DNA of 64,000 nt from Aegilops tauschii subsp. strangulata (GCF_002575655.3 NC_053039.3:372845633-372909632); one strand, 5' to 3'; positions 38,030-48,660 are shown, counted from the stretch's first letter. Numbers and translations: made by a program. Notes: generated by a model not told the origin, from the sequence alone.

Positions 38030-38602
38030 GCACAGCATCTATGCTCGGGCGCGTCCCTGCAGCGTCGCTAAACCCAAGAGGTTGAGCTCTGGCTCGCGGG
38101 GCAGCTCCCGTGCACGTCACCTCCCATGGCCCTTGGTGCTTTGTTCTCGCATGAGCTAATCGTGGGCGGATGAGCTAGGGCGCGCGACCCGGTGCCTCGT
38201 CACCATGGGAGCCGCGCACTGGTTGTTTTTCTTCAGGAGTTTCACATGAGAAGACTAGGCACGGCTTCTGTGCTCGGGTCCGTCCCTGCAATATCGACAA
38301 ACCCAGTGATTGAGCTCTGTCTGACGGGCCGGCCCCGTTCACGTCACCTACTGGGGTCGTTGGTGTTTGGCCTTCTCATGTGCTAACCTTAGGAGATTCA
38401 TTCGGCGCAAGTCACCTAACCATCTCGCAGGATCGTCACAAGGGTGCTGAATCAAATTCAGGCGCAACCTACCCTGAGGTAGGGCCTCGTGAGTCCCGCG
38501 CTGGCTCACGAGTGCCCAGACACACCTCCTCTAGCCCTGCCGTGCAATCTACATGTCAGGGCGGGGCTGTACATGCCCCGGGGGCTCCACTCAGAGGGAG
38601 CC
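38030..38602. repeat. Unclassified sequence with a two-unit tandem repeat of about 229 bp
   Basis: The word TGCTCGGG at 38042 returns at 38271 within two diverged units that both run from '(T/C)TATGCTCGGG' to 'CATG(A/T)GCTAA'. The right part (38560-38597) contains 'GGGCTGTACATGCCCCGG', which recurs inside element B at about 44270. The stretch therefore looks like the 3' non-coding end of a Tat-type relative. The last five bases are the GAGCC duplication of element B. Confidence 0.55.
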
Positions 38603-39507
38603 TGTCGGCGTTCTGGGAACGGGGGTCCCCAGACTTGCCTGCCTGTAGCCCACAGCGTGGCCAAGCCAGGAGGCCGTACGGCCCATCTTCATCAACAAGG
38701 CATCCGAGACCCTCGCGAGGGTCCAAGCCTCGTGAGGCGGACGACGCAAGACCTCCTCTGGAGTAGCCTAACCAGGCAGGCTCACGAGGAGCAGAGATAT
38801 CAAGGCAGGGTAAAACCTCACGAGGCCCTCGTGACGTGAGCCGTGACGAACGGCACCAGGCGGGCGCCAGGCGGGTGCCAGCGCGCCCAACGTCCTTATT
38901 TCCTCTTTGGTGCTAAGGAGGCCAGCGCAGGCGAAGAGTACCGAGGCATCATGCAAAGGTTGCTATATTGGTGCAAGGAGACCAAGACCAGAAGGACGAC
39001 AAGACGGAGGTCATCGTGGAGCCCAAGACGGCGTCACCACCAGAGCTTTTCTTAGGCGAAGACCGCTTTTGTCAGGATAGCTTGTACTAGCTGTCCCCCT
39101 TCAAGTTCGCCCGCCATTGTTGGCTCCCTTCCCGCTCGATATTTGGGAAGAGGACCAGGGCCTCTATAAATAGGTCTAGCCACCATAGTAGAGGGCCCCC
39201 GATCTTAGCTGATCCAACCCGATCGAGAGCCTAGCCACAAGAACACCTCAACCTCAGGAGGCTGTTCTTCCCTTGTACTATTCATCATCAGCGCAAGAGG
39301 CAATCCACCACCACCACACTGGAGTAGGGTATTACACCACAACGGTGGCCCGAACTAGTATAAACCTCGTGTCTCTCTGGGTTGCGAGTTCGTCAAGTTT
39401 GTCCGCGAGATCTTTGCGAGCTAGGTCGTAGATCGGTAGGAGGGAAAGACTTCGCGCGAACCCCAGCGTTCGAACCTTAAGGGTTTGCCGGAACCCCACA
39501 TCCGACA
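38603..39507 (+). repeat. 5' LTR of element B
   Basis: Begins TGTCGGCGTTCTGGGAACG and ends CATCCGACA. It contains a TATA box at 39173-39181. It is 11 bp longer than the 3' LTR, chiefly through a duplicated 'GGCGGGCGCCA' word near 38860. Confidence 0.92.
39173..39181 (+). promoter_or_regulatory. TATA box in the element B LTR
   Basis: CTATAAATA lies near the 3' third of the LTR and is repeated in the 3' LTR near 46678. This is the likely element promoter. Confidence 0.6.
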
Positions 39508-39527
39508 TTTGGCGTGCCAGGTAGGGG
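39508..39527 (+). other. Primer-binding site of element B
   Basis: TTTGGCGTGCCAGGTAGGGG follows the LTR directly. TGGCGNGCCAGGTAGGGG is the usual primer site in Tat-type elements of grasses. Confidence 0.8.
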
Positions 39528-39582
39528 TGCGCCGGACCTCCTCTCCACCAACCGGCGCCTCGTGCAGCCGCACTTCGCTCCC

Positions 39583-40120
39583 ATGGCGGGTGCCCCGTCA
39601 TCCACCTCCGCGACCACGACGGCATCGGGGAGTCCAGGTACCGAGCCCTGGCCCCCGCCCTGCGGCGAGTGCAGTGGCCAACCAAGTTCAAGCCAGAGAT
39701 GCCGCCGCGTTACGACGACGCAGCAGACCCGGCGCCATTCCTGCTGGCGTACGAGGAGGCCATCCTCGAGGCCGGAGGCGTTGACAAGATCATAGCCAAC
39801 TGGTTCCCCATGGCCCTCGTCGGCGAGCCGCGCGCCTGGCTGCTCAATCTCCCGGGATCCACGGTGGCATCCTGGGGGGAACTCCGCAATCTCTTCACCA
39901 CACGCTACGCGGTGCCGGCGCACCACGCAGTCGCGGCACTGGTGGGTGGCTCTCAAGCACCGCCTTCAGATCGCCATGTCAAACCTTTCTTCCGTCTGAT
40001 TGGGGCAGCCTCCAAGCGCCCGGGGGCTCCGTCGGGTTGGGCTGCGCCGGAGGCCAGCCTCACCTTTGGCTCAGAAGACCACCCGACTCCACCACCTGCT
40101 CCGGAATGCTCCCGATGCTC
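39583..40120 (+). pseudogene. gag: Element B gag, internally deleted
   Basis: The ATG at 39583 starts a Ser/Thr-rich leader that must shift frame near 39640 to reach the gag core. The core shows 'PRYDDAADPAPFLLAYEEA' and then 'GEPRAWLLNLPGSTVASW' (about 39828), typical of the retrotransposon gag capsid domain. After 'VPAHHAVAALV' the capsid region ends abruptly and joins a short Pro-rich piece. The remaining capsid and the zinc knuckle are therefore deleted. Confidence 0.75.
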
Positions 40121-41088
40121 TGCACGCCAACCATCTGCAACGTGGCCGTTACCAAGACCCTCATCGATGGCGGCGCTGGCCTCAACTTGCTCTCCGTAGA
40201 AGCCTTTAGCCTTCTTCACGTGCCGCCTGAGCGGCTCGGCCTCAGCAAGCCCTTCTCGGGAGTGGGCGGTGGAGCCGCTCACTCTCTGGGGTAGATCCGC
40301 CTCCCTGTCACCTTCGGCGCACGCGACAACTACCGCACCGAGCTGGTGGACCTCGACATCGCCCACATCGGTCTCCCGTACAACGCCATCCTCAGGTACC
40401 CAGCTCTTGCTCAGTTCATGGCGGCGACTCACCCGACCTACAACCTCATGAAGATGCCAGGGAGCAAGGGCGTCCCCACCGTCAAGGGAGACACTAAGGA
40501 GGCCGTGACGGCGCTCAGGCTTGCCTTCAAGACCGCGGCAGCAGCACGGCCAGCCGGCGCCAGTACGCCCGAGGCCAAGGAGACCGCGCCCACGAAGAAG
40601 AAGCAGTTGTTTACCCAAGACAAGGCGGAGACCAAGCAAGTGCCGGTCAATGAGGATGGGTCTTCAGGAGCCACCTTCACCATAGGAACTGGCCTCGACC
40701 CGGGACAAGAAGAAGCTTTAGTGAGGTTTTTACGGGAGAACAAGGAGATATTCGCGTGGGAGCCCAATCAGCTGGTAGGGGTCCCGAGAGAGGTGATCCA
40801 GCATCATCTAAGGGTATGCCAAAACGTACGCCCCATGAAGCAGCGAGCAAGACGGCAGTCCACTGAGAAGCAGGCCTTCATCGTCCAAGAGACACGCAAG
40901 CTGGAGGCAGCAGGTACCATCCGAGAAGTTCGACACCCCGAATGGCTGGCGAACCCCGTCGTGGTACCGAAGAAAGGTGGGAAGGAACAGATGTGCGTCG
41001 ACTTCACCAACCTTAACAAGGCTTTCCCCAAGATCCGTTCCCACTTCCACGCATTGATCAAATCGTTGACTCCACCGCCGAATGTGAC
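40121..41088 (+). pseudogene. pol: Element B protease and N-terminal reverse transcriptase
   Basis: The protease site 'TLIDGGAGLNLL' lies at about 40157-40192, with the Asp-Gly-Gly form typical of Tat elements. A TAG at 40292-40294 interrupts the frame at a probable Gln codon. The same frame continues with 'LPYNAILRYPALAQFMA', a linker rich in Lys and Ala, and the RT start 'FLRENKEIFAWEPNQL' (about 40729). RT palm residues 'MCVDFTNLNKAFPK' follow. Near 41085 one base is lost or gained, and RT continues in another frame. Confidence 0.85.
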
Positions 41089-43326
41089 TTGCTATGTTTC
41101 CTGGTTGCATTCTCAGGATACCACCAAATCAAGATGGCTGTGGAGGATGTGGAGAAGACAACCTTCCTGACACCATGCGGGGTGTATTGCTACACCTGCA
41201 TGCCCTTCGGGCTGCGCAACGCGGGCGCAACCTTTCAGCGGTTGATGCACATCGCTTTGGGGCGGCAGCTCGGCAGAAACACACAGGCTTACGTTGATGA
41301 CATAGTGGTCAAATCTCACGAGGCGAGGATGCTGATTCAAGACTTGGAGGAGACCTTCGAGAGCTTGCGCCAAGTGAACTTGAGGCTTAACCCGGAGAAG
41401 TGCGTGTTTGGCGTCCCCTCCGGCAAGCTACTAGGGTTCCTCGTATCCCACAGAGGGATCGAGGCGAACCCGGAGAAGATCAAGGCCATCGAAGACATGA
41501 GCCCACCGTAGACCCTCAAGGAGATGTAGAAGCTAGCGGGGCGGGTGACTGCGTTAGGGCGTTTCATCTCCAAGCTAGGCGAGCACGCCTTAACCTTCTT
41601 TAAGCTCATGAAGAAGAAGGGCCCGTTCGAGTGGACCCCGGAGGCCGACCGGGCCTTCCAAGACCTCAAGAAATACCTCACCAGCCCTCCGGTGATGGTG
41701 GCACCGCGGCCTCTCGAGCCTCTGGTGCTCTACCTTGCCGCCACACCGTACTCCGCCAGCGCGGCGCTGGTGGCGGTTCGGGAGGAGCGCCAAGACAAGG
41801 GTGTGTCCCGCCAAGCCAGAGCTGATGCAGCGCAGGGTCAGGAAGCCGCAGCAAGGACATCGGTGGCGGAACACCAAGCTCAGTAGGGCAACATCGCAGA
41901 AGCTCCTGAGGACGGTCAGGACTCAGGAAACCCACCACCACAGGATATGCCACAATCTCCGCAGGACCCGAGCCTCGACAGTGTGCCAGCCCTCGTCGAG
42001 CATCTGGTGTACTTCGTCAGCACCGTACTGCGGGACGCGAGGGCGCGCTACCCCATGCCGCAAAAGCTCCTGCTCGCACTATTGGTGGCCTCGCGCAAGC
42101 TGCGGCACTACTTCCAGGGCCACCCCATCAAGGTTGTCTCAGCCTACCCATTGGAGAGGGTACTCAGGAGCCCTAACTCAGCCAGAAGGGTTGGTGAGTG
42201 GAACATTGAGTTGCAAGCATTCCAGCTGGAGTTCAGCACTACCAGGGTCATCAAGGGAGCCGCGCTCGCCGATTTTGTGGCAGAATGGACAGACGCCCCG
42301 GCTCTTGAGGAAGGAGAAGACCGGTCCACCTCCCCAGGAAGCGAGGCACCAGACAGCTGGGTCATGTATTTCGATGGCGCCTTCGCACACCAGGGCGCGG
42401 GGGCTGGAGCAGTGCTCATCTCGCCCACTCAGGACAAGCTCTACTACGCCGTGCAACTCTGTTTTCAGCACGGCGAGAAGGTCTCCAACAATATCGCAGA
42501 ATACGAAGGCCTCATAGCTGGCCTGAAGGCTGCGGCGGCTCTAGGGGTGAAGCGCTTAACCATCAAAGGCGACTCGCATCTCCTCGTCAACTTCTCCAAC
42601 AAGGTGTACGAGTCGAAGGACGAGCATATGGAGGCCTACCTCCCGGAGGTGCGCAAGATGGAAAAGCAGTTCTTGGGCCTTGAGCTACAGCACATGCCCC
42701 AGGGCACCAACAAGGAAGCCGGCGACATTGCCAAGAGAGCGTCCAAGCGGCAACCGCAAGAGCTCGGTGTCTTCGAGGAGCGGCTCTTCAAGCCATCAGC
42801 TACGCCACCTCTTTCAAACACGACCCAGCCTCGGGAGGAGCTCCTACAGCCTCCGGCCACAGGAGCCCCGGCCTATGGCCCGACCTCAGGAGCTCGGCTG
42901 CTCTTGGCACTCGAGCCCCTGGAGGAATGCTGGACCAAGGAGTTCAAGGAGTACCTGACGCATGGGACGCTGCCGGAGAAGGAAGAGGACGCGGAGCGCG
43001 TGGCACGGCAAGCCACGACATACTGTATCCAAGACAGCGAGTTATACAGGAAACGGCCAAACGATGTCGTGATGCGCTGCATATCCAGTGATCAAGGAAG
43101 GGAGTTGCTGATTGACATACACGGCGGGGACTGTGGACACCACTCATCATCACGGACCCTCGTCGGCAAGGTGTTCCGCAGCAGATTCTACTGGCCTCCA
43201 GCACTCAACGATGCAGCTGAGCTGGTGAAGTCCTGTGAAGCTTGCCAATTCCACGCCAAGCAAATCCATCAGCCTGCTCAGGGCCTCCAAACCATTCCTC
43301 TCACATGGCCGTTCGCAGTCTAGGGG
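41089..43326 (+). pseudogene. pol: Element B RT core, RNase H, second RNase H and start of integrase
   Basis: One frame runs from 41089 to 44169. RT catalytic 'AYVDDIVVK' lies at about 41287-41313. TAG stops occur at 41509-41511, 41527-41529, 41884-41886 and 43321-43323. RNase H covers about 41545-42300 with an inserted, diverged linker at 41790-41970. The second RNase H begins at about 42355 with '[11 protein letters not shown]', then '[10 protein letters not shown]' and 'IKGDSHLLV', giving the D, E and D catalytic pattern. Integrase zinc-binding words 'GGDCGHH' and '[10 protein letters not shown]' come at about 43120-43260. Confidence 0.88.
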
Positions 43327-44169
43327 CTGGACATCCTAGGCCCATTCCCCCGAGCGCCAGGGGGCTACCACTATCTTTACGTCGTCATCGACAAGTTCAC
43401 CAAGTGGGCGGAAGTGGAAGCCGTTCGTACCATTCCAGCCGGCTCAGCTGTGAAGTTCATCAAGGGCGTCGTGAGCCGCTTCGGGGTCCCCAACCGCATC
43501 ATCACAGATAACGGCTCGCAGTTTACTAGTAACCTCTTCAAAACCTGCTGTGCTAACCTTGGAACGCAGATCTGTTACGCTTCGGTGGCCCACCCCAGGA
43601 GCAATGGTCAGGCTGAATGCGCCAACGCTGAGGTCCTGAGGGGCCTCAAGACCAGAACCTTCAAGAAGAAGCTAGAGGCCCGTGGCAGGGGCTGGCACGA
43701 CGAGCTCCAGTCCGTGATATGGTCCATCCGCACCACAGCTACCTAGCCAACAGGCGAGACCCAATTCTTCCTCGTCTACGGAGCCGAAGCAGTCCTCCCT
43801 CACGAAGTCAAGCATCGCTCCACGCGGGTCCTGGCGTTCGATGAAACACAGCAGGACGCCATGCGGGGGATGGACCTCGTGCTGGGGGAGGAATGTCGTT
43901 GCGAAGCTGCATTAAGGGCGGCAAGGTATCAGCAAGCGCTGCGGCGTTACCACTGCCGCAACATTCGCTCCAAGACGCTCGAGACGGGTGACCTGGTCCT
44001 GAGGCGGGTCCTCTCCGGGGAAGGGCTGCACAACCTTTCGCCCATGTGGGAGGGCCCGTTCAGAGTTGTCCACATCTCCAGGCCTGGCGTCGTGCACCTG
44101 GAGACGCAAGAAGGGACACCTATCCAAAACGCCTGGAACATCCAGCACCTCAGGAAATTCTACCCATGA
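43327..44169 (+). pseudogene. pol: Element B integrase core and C-terminus
   Basis: After the TAG that replaces the Trp of 'FAVWGLDI', the integrase core continues with 'YVVIDKFTKWAE', 'IITDNGSQFTS' and 'NGQAECANAE', so both aspartates and the glutamate are present. A TAG at 43744-43746 interrupts the reading before 'TGETQFFLVYGAEAVLPHE'. The C-terminal part includes 'SPMWEGPFRVVHI' and ends in TGA at 44167-44169 after 'HLRKFYP', a normal end for Tat integrases. Confidence 0.87.
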
Positions 44170-45022
44170 AGCAAGGCCCACAGCCTGTGAAGAAAGGCCC
44201 AGAGCCTGTGAAGAAGGCCCGGTGCCTGTGAAGAATCGCCGCCCATGACACTCTCACGTAATAATGAGTTGGGGCTGTACATGCCCCGGAGTCTCAGGAG
44301 CGCCAGCCTCAGGCCTTGGGGCTCCCTCCCACGCCTAGTGGACAGCACTTAGCGCCGCGCTGGTGAGAAGACTTGAAGACTAGATTAGGTGCCAGACGCG
44401 GCTTTTCATTTGCTTTCCGTAGTTGGCTTGCTTTTCCTTAATCGAAGTTGCTCTTGGTGTTCGTTGCTGATTTGATTCCCTAGCCTTTTTACCGCATTTG
44501 TCGGCTTTGGTTTGCTCAGGTTCTCTGTCTCGCATGCCTCGGCTAGGCAGGTGCCCTCGCGAGCATTTTTCTTCTCTCTGCCTTCTCGCGCGAGTATTTT
44601 TCTTCTCTCTGCCTTCTCGCGAGCCACCCTCGTTCGAGCCTGAAAGCTGGCACATCTCTCCTAATCCGTGCCCCTCAGGTACCGTGATACAAAGCGCCAA
44701 ATCAAGGCTTGGGTGGACGGCAGTTCCTTTAGTGCACCCCCTAACGAATTTTTTGCAGTTTCTGAGCAACGCAGACACGTCGTGAGGGAAAGGGCGTCCC
44801 AAACGCGCCAGGTTAAGTTATCTTTGCGTAAAATAACAACACGGCATGGGAATAACACGCACAGTGCATTAACCAAAGAACCACAGTTCGATACACGCCC
44901 CTCTGGGCCCATACTGGTTTTGTTTTCTGATGCAGGGAAAAAGAAAATGCTAAACAAAGCGGTGTTGCAGCAATCCGCGGAGGCAGGCCCTCAGCGACGC
45001 CCCGAGCCTAGCCAGACCCTCC
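44170..45022. other. Non-coding 3' region of element B
   Basis: Contains short repeated words (CAGCCTGTGAAGAA at about 44180-44230, TTTTTCTTCTCTCTGCCTTC twice at 44567 and 44597). I see no protein domain on either strand. Confidence 0.6.
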
Positions 45023-45796
45023 TCATGCTTCACGGAGGTGCAACGACGAGATGACCCGCTGCCTCCTTCGAGGCGGGCGCGGCAGCTGGTCATAGCCACC
45101 GCTACTGGAGCTGTCACTGGAGGAAGAGCTGCCATAGCTGGAGGAGACCCGGTCGCTGCCGAGGGCAAGCTCGCCCTCATCCTCGTCGCGACCATCACCA
45201 AGGCCGAGCACCTTCTCACCGTCATTCGTCTCGGGGCAGCACCCGGCGCGGCGACCATCTTCCCCGAACACCCTCACATAGAGGGTCGAGTCACCGTCAT
45301 ACTTGAAGTGGAGCGTGCACCGCCGGCCCAGGCCGCACGCGCGGGCGAACGACTGCCAGCCGCGGGCCAGGGCTATGTTGCCCACGGCGGAAGTCTCGAC
45401 CGCAACCCAAGAGGCCTTGCTGCAGCAGCCATCCGCCTGCAGCCAGAGTCCGCCTGGACCAGAGGCCGACAGTTCACCGGCGAAGAAGCACGGAAGTTGG
45501 AGCCAGTTGCCGGCCGGGTCCTCCGACCAGACAAGAAACTCCGGTGACACCTCCGCTGTGTGGAAGCGCGGACGAGGAGGCCGCGCCACCATAGCGCGCC
45601 TCCCCTCATCAACTGGACCGACATGGTTGGGACGATCCCCTCCGCGTGCCGGAGCACCGCCTCGATGGTGGGCGACGACGGGGGTCACGGCGTTCTTGCG
45701 CGGACGGCCGCGACCGCGCTTGGGCGCCGGGGAACCGGGGCCCTCGCGAGGGGCCTTCCCCTTCTCGGCAGCAGAGAACTTCCTTCGTGGCGCCAT
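45023..45796 (-). CDS. Antisense AT-hook plus B3-domain protein inside element B
   Basis: An uninterrupted 257-aa ORF runs antisense to gag-pol, from the ATG at 45794-45796 to the stop at 45023. The start is chosen at MAPRRKF because it begins a basic N-terminus. The longer frame upstream would run through the TATA box and leader. Residues 26-34 form an AT-hook (KRGRGRPRK), which binds the minor groove. Residues about 86-185 look like a plant B3 DNA-binding domain: 'EFLVWSEDPAGNWLQLP', then 'IALARGWQSFARACGL' (the GW..F signature) and 'LHFKYDGDSTLYVRVFGEDG'. The tail (198-232) is acidic then Ser-rich, like an activation region. With no stops in 257 codons beside a broken pol, it is either young or maintained. 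Function is unknown; it is probably a captured transcription-factor gene acting in the nucleus. Confidence 0.75.
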   Translation of the reverse strand: MAPRRKFSAAEKGKAPREGPGSPAPKRGRGRPRKNAVTPVVAHHRGGAPARGGDRPNHVGPVDEGRRAMVARPPRPRFHTAEVSPEFLVWSEDPAGNWLQLPCFFAGELSASGPGGLWLQADGCCSKASWVAVETSAVGNIALARGWQSFARACGLGRRCTLHFKYDGDSTLYVRVFGEDGRRAGCCPETNDGEKVLGLGDGRDEDEGELALGSDRVSSSYGSSSSSDSSSSGGYDQLPRPPRRRQRVISSLHLREA

Positions 45797-45878
45797 CAGA
45801 GGCACTGCGAGCAATGAAGCAAAGGAGAAGCAAGCAAGCGAGGAAGAGATGAGCAGCGGGGGCTCCGCCCCACTCCAC

Positions 45879-45885
45879 ATTTATA
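45879..45885 (-). promoter_or_regulatory. Antisense TATA box of the B3 gene
   Basis: The minus strand reads TATAAAT about 83 bases upstream of the ATG at 45796, followed by a C/T-rich leader containing CTTGCTTGCTTCTCC. Spacing and context fit a plant core promoter of the gene's own, independent of the LTR. Confidence 0.6.
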
Positions 45886-45899
45886 GCAAGAGAAGGCCA

Positions 45900-46126
45900 A
45901 CCGACGTCTCCCACGATCGTAGGTAATGATGGTTTTCCTTGCATGTCGCAGGGACTTGTCAAGTCGTGATGTCGCCGAGGCAGCGTGGGGAAGCGGAGAC
46001 GCCCACGTCCAATCCACCGCCACGCGTCAACCGAGGTCGCAGGCTTTGGGGCCCGCGGTGCTTCGAACTTGACCCTTGGCTTCGCCGCGAAGCCAAGCCC
46101 GAGCGCACCTTGGGCCCGGGGGCTAC
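45900..46126. other. Remaining 3' region and polypurine tract of element B
   Basis: GC-rich sequence upstream of the antisense gene, probably holding its promoter. The tract GGGCCCGGGGGCTAC at 46112-46126 directly precedes the 3' LTR. Confidence 0.65.
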
Positions 46127-47020
46127 TGTCGGTGTTCTGGGAACGGGGGTCCCCAGACTTGCATGCCTGCGGCCCACAGCGTGGCCAAGCCAGCAGGCCG
46201 TACGGCCCATCTTCATCAACAAGGCATCCGAGACCCTCGCGAGGGTCCAAGCCTCGCGAGGCGGACGACGCAAGACCTCCTCTGGAGTAGCCTAACCAGG
46301 CAGGCTCGCGAGGAGCGGAGATATCAAGGCAGGGTAAAACCTCACGAGGCCCTCGTGACGTGAGCCATGACGAACGGCACTAGGCGGGCACCAGCGCGCG
46401 CAACGTTCTTATTTCCTCTTTGGTGCTAAGGAGGCCAGTGCAGGCGAAGAGTACCGAGGCATCAGGCAAAGGTTGCTATATTGGTGCAACGAGACCAAGA
46501 CCAGAAGGACGGCAAGACGGAGGTCATCATGGAGCCCAAGACGGCGTCACCACCAGGGCTTTTCGTAGGCGAAGACCGCTTTTGTCAAGATAGCTTGTAC
46601 TAGCTGCCCCCCTTCAAATTCGCCCGCCATTGTAGGCTCCCTTCCCGCTCGATATTTGGGAAGAGGAGCAGGGCCTCTATAAATAGGTCTAGCCACCATA
46701 GTAGAGGGCCCCCGATCTTAGCTGATCCAACCCGATCGAGAGCCCAACCACAAAAACACCTCAACCTCAGGAGGCTGTTCTTCCCTTGTACTGTTCATCA
46801 TCAGCCCAAGAGGCAATCCACCACCACCACACTAGAGTAGGGTATTACACCACAACGGTGGCCCGAATCAGTATAAACCTCGTGTCTCTCTGTGTTGCGA
46901 GTTCGTCGAGTTCGTCCGCGAGATCTTTGCGAGCTAGGGCATAGATCGGTAGGAGGGAACGACTTCGCGCGCACCCTAGTGTTCGAACCTTAAGGGTTTG
47001 CCGGAACCCCACATCCGACA
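46127..47020 (+). repeat. 3' LTR of element B
   Basis: Begins TGTCGGTGTTCTGGGAACG and ends CATCCGACA at 47020, followed by GAGCC. Differences from the 5' LTR include base changes and the missing 11 bp. Confidence 0.92.
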
Positions 47021-47704
47021 GAGCCCCCACCCACGCACCAGTGGAAGCACCATGCTCCGTGCTGGCAGTCGACATGGTCGAGGAGAGGCTATGCCTGTGC
47101 AAGTGTGGAAGCGCCATGCTCCACGCTGGTGATAAACAAACGAGGGCGGCCCCATGGCCGCACCAAGCTCGGGGATCTTCCAGGCTCGGTGTTCAGCCTC
47201 ACCACAACGCTTTCCCTTCGGGAGAGTCGCGCGAGGGGGCTGGGCACGGGGGCTACGTTCAGGTGATGCCTGGCGTATGCCACCCTGCCAGGTCCCTCGG
47301 ACATGGTCTCCGCGCGCACCTCCCGAGCGGGACCTCGGCGAGGGAAGGTATGGAGGTCTATTCGCATATCAAGGGGGACTCCTGAGCATCACAACTCAGG
47401 TGCCTAACTGGTCATGTAGCCCTTCACCCCTTGGTCTCATCCTGGTGATCCGGACGGCCCAACGGCGGCTGAGGTATGCGCGGGGCCGGGACCTGCTGAC
47501 GCAGAACGCTAAGGCCTACTCTCGCATCTCCTTCTCGAGGGCTGTTTGTGCGTCAAGGGGGACTCCTGAGCATCGCGACTCAGGATCCTAAATGGTCATG
47601 TAGCCCCTCACCCCTTGTTCTAGTCCTAGTGATCCGGACGACCCAACGGCGGCTAAGGTATGCGCGGGGCCGGGCCCTGCTGACACAGAACATTAACGCA
47701 AACG
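47021..47704. repeat. Continuation of the element B host sequence, with a 184-bp tandem repeat
   Basis: After the GAGCC duplication the interrupted host sequence continues. The unit starting AAGGGGGACTCCTGAGCATC at 47371 returns at 47555, a period of 184 bp, with 'GGTCATGTAGCCC' and 'ATCCGGACG(G/A)CCCAACGGCGG' in both. A shorter repeat, 'GTGGAAGC(A/G)CCATGCTCC', occurs at 47041 and 47105. I recognise no protein. It is probably the non-coding interior of a Tat-type relative. Confidence 0.55.
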
Positions 47705-48396
47705 GGAAGGAAATCGCAAAATCCTAGCAAATTATTACAAAACATACTGTCTCTTAAAGGTGCAAAGCATATAATTTTTACGCCTCCACAATGTGATGTT
47801 TATCTTTTATGCATCTTATTTTGCTTTGTATGGTGGTAGCATTATAAGATGATCCCTTACTAAAATTTCAAGGTATAAGTGTTCTCCCTGAGTATGCACC
47901 ATTGCGACAGTTCGTTGTGCCGAGACAGCACGTGATGATCGGGTGTGATAAGCTCTACGTTCACATACAACGGGTGCAAGACAGTTTTGCACATGCGGAA
48001 TACTCGAGTTAAACTTGACGAGCCTAGCATGTACATACATGGCCTCGGAACACTGGAGACCGAAAGGTCGAACGTGAATCATATAGTAGATATGATCAAC
48101 ATAGAGATGTTCACCATTGAAAAATACTCCATATCATGTGATGATCGGAGATGGTTTAGTTGATATGGATCATGTGATCATTTAGATGACTCGAGGGATG
48201 TCTATCTAAGTGGGAGTTCTAAAGTAATATGATTAATTGAACTTAATTTATCATGAAGTTAGTCCTGATAGTTTTTGCATATCTATGTTGTAGATCAATG
48301 TCCCGTGCTAGTGTTCCTTTGAATTTTAATGCGTTCCTAGAGAAAGCTAAGTTGAAAGATGATGGTAGCAACTACACGGACTGGGTTCGTAACTTG
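47705..48396 (+). mobile_element. Copia (Angela/BARE/WIS-like) leader and first codons of gag, truncated
   Basis: The stretch 47850-48297 resembles the untranslated leader of Triticeae Angela-type Copia elements as I recall it ('TCTCCCTGAGTATGCACC', 'GTGATGATCGGGTGTGATA'). An ATG at 48298 opens gag with 'LEKAKLKDDGSNYTDWVRN', matching the Copia gag word 'LKDDGSNYTDW'. At 48397 the gag is cut by the CACTA terminus, so only 33 codons remain. Confidence 0.7.
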
Positions 48397-48660
48397 CACT
48401 ACAAAGAAAAGACACATCCGTGACATTTTGGGCCGAACGAAATTTTTTTGTGTCATACATATGACACTTCTATGACGATAATTGTGACAAAACCCGGTAT
48501 CATCATAGATGTGGTGGGCTCCTACTTCTATGACAAAAAATCATGACAGAAAATGGGCTTTTCATCCTGGGCGGGCCGGAGACGCAGCTGCATGACATTC
48601 TTTGGGCCGTCCATGACGGAAAAAACCGTGGTAGAAGCGAGGGGGAGGAAAATTTTGGGG
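48397..48660. repeat. CACTA terminal inverted repeat and subterminal region
   Basis: Starts CACTACAAAGAAAAGACACA, followed by 'GTGACATTTTGGGCCGAACG', 'TATGACACTTCTATGACGATAA' and 'TGACAGAAAATGGGC'. Short TATGAC/CATGAC words recur about every 20-60 bp, the usual form of transposase-binding subterminal repeats. Confidence 0.7.

Larger units (their letters stand above)
38603..47020 (+). mobile_element. Element B: Tat-type Ty3/Gypsy retrotransposon carrying an antisense B3-domain gene
   Basis: LTRs at 38603-39507 (905 bp) and 46127-47020 (894 bp) flank about 6.6 kb, with a perfect 5-bp duplication GAGCC (38598-38602 and 47021-47025). A PBS follows the first LTR. Sense coding holds a shortened gag, protease, RT, two RNase H modules and integrase. 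One frameshift and several TAG stops interrupt it. The 3' part carries an intact antisense ORF. Confidence 0.93.
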
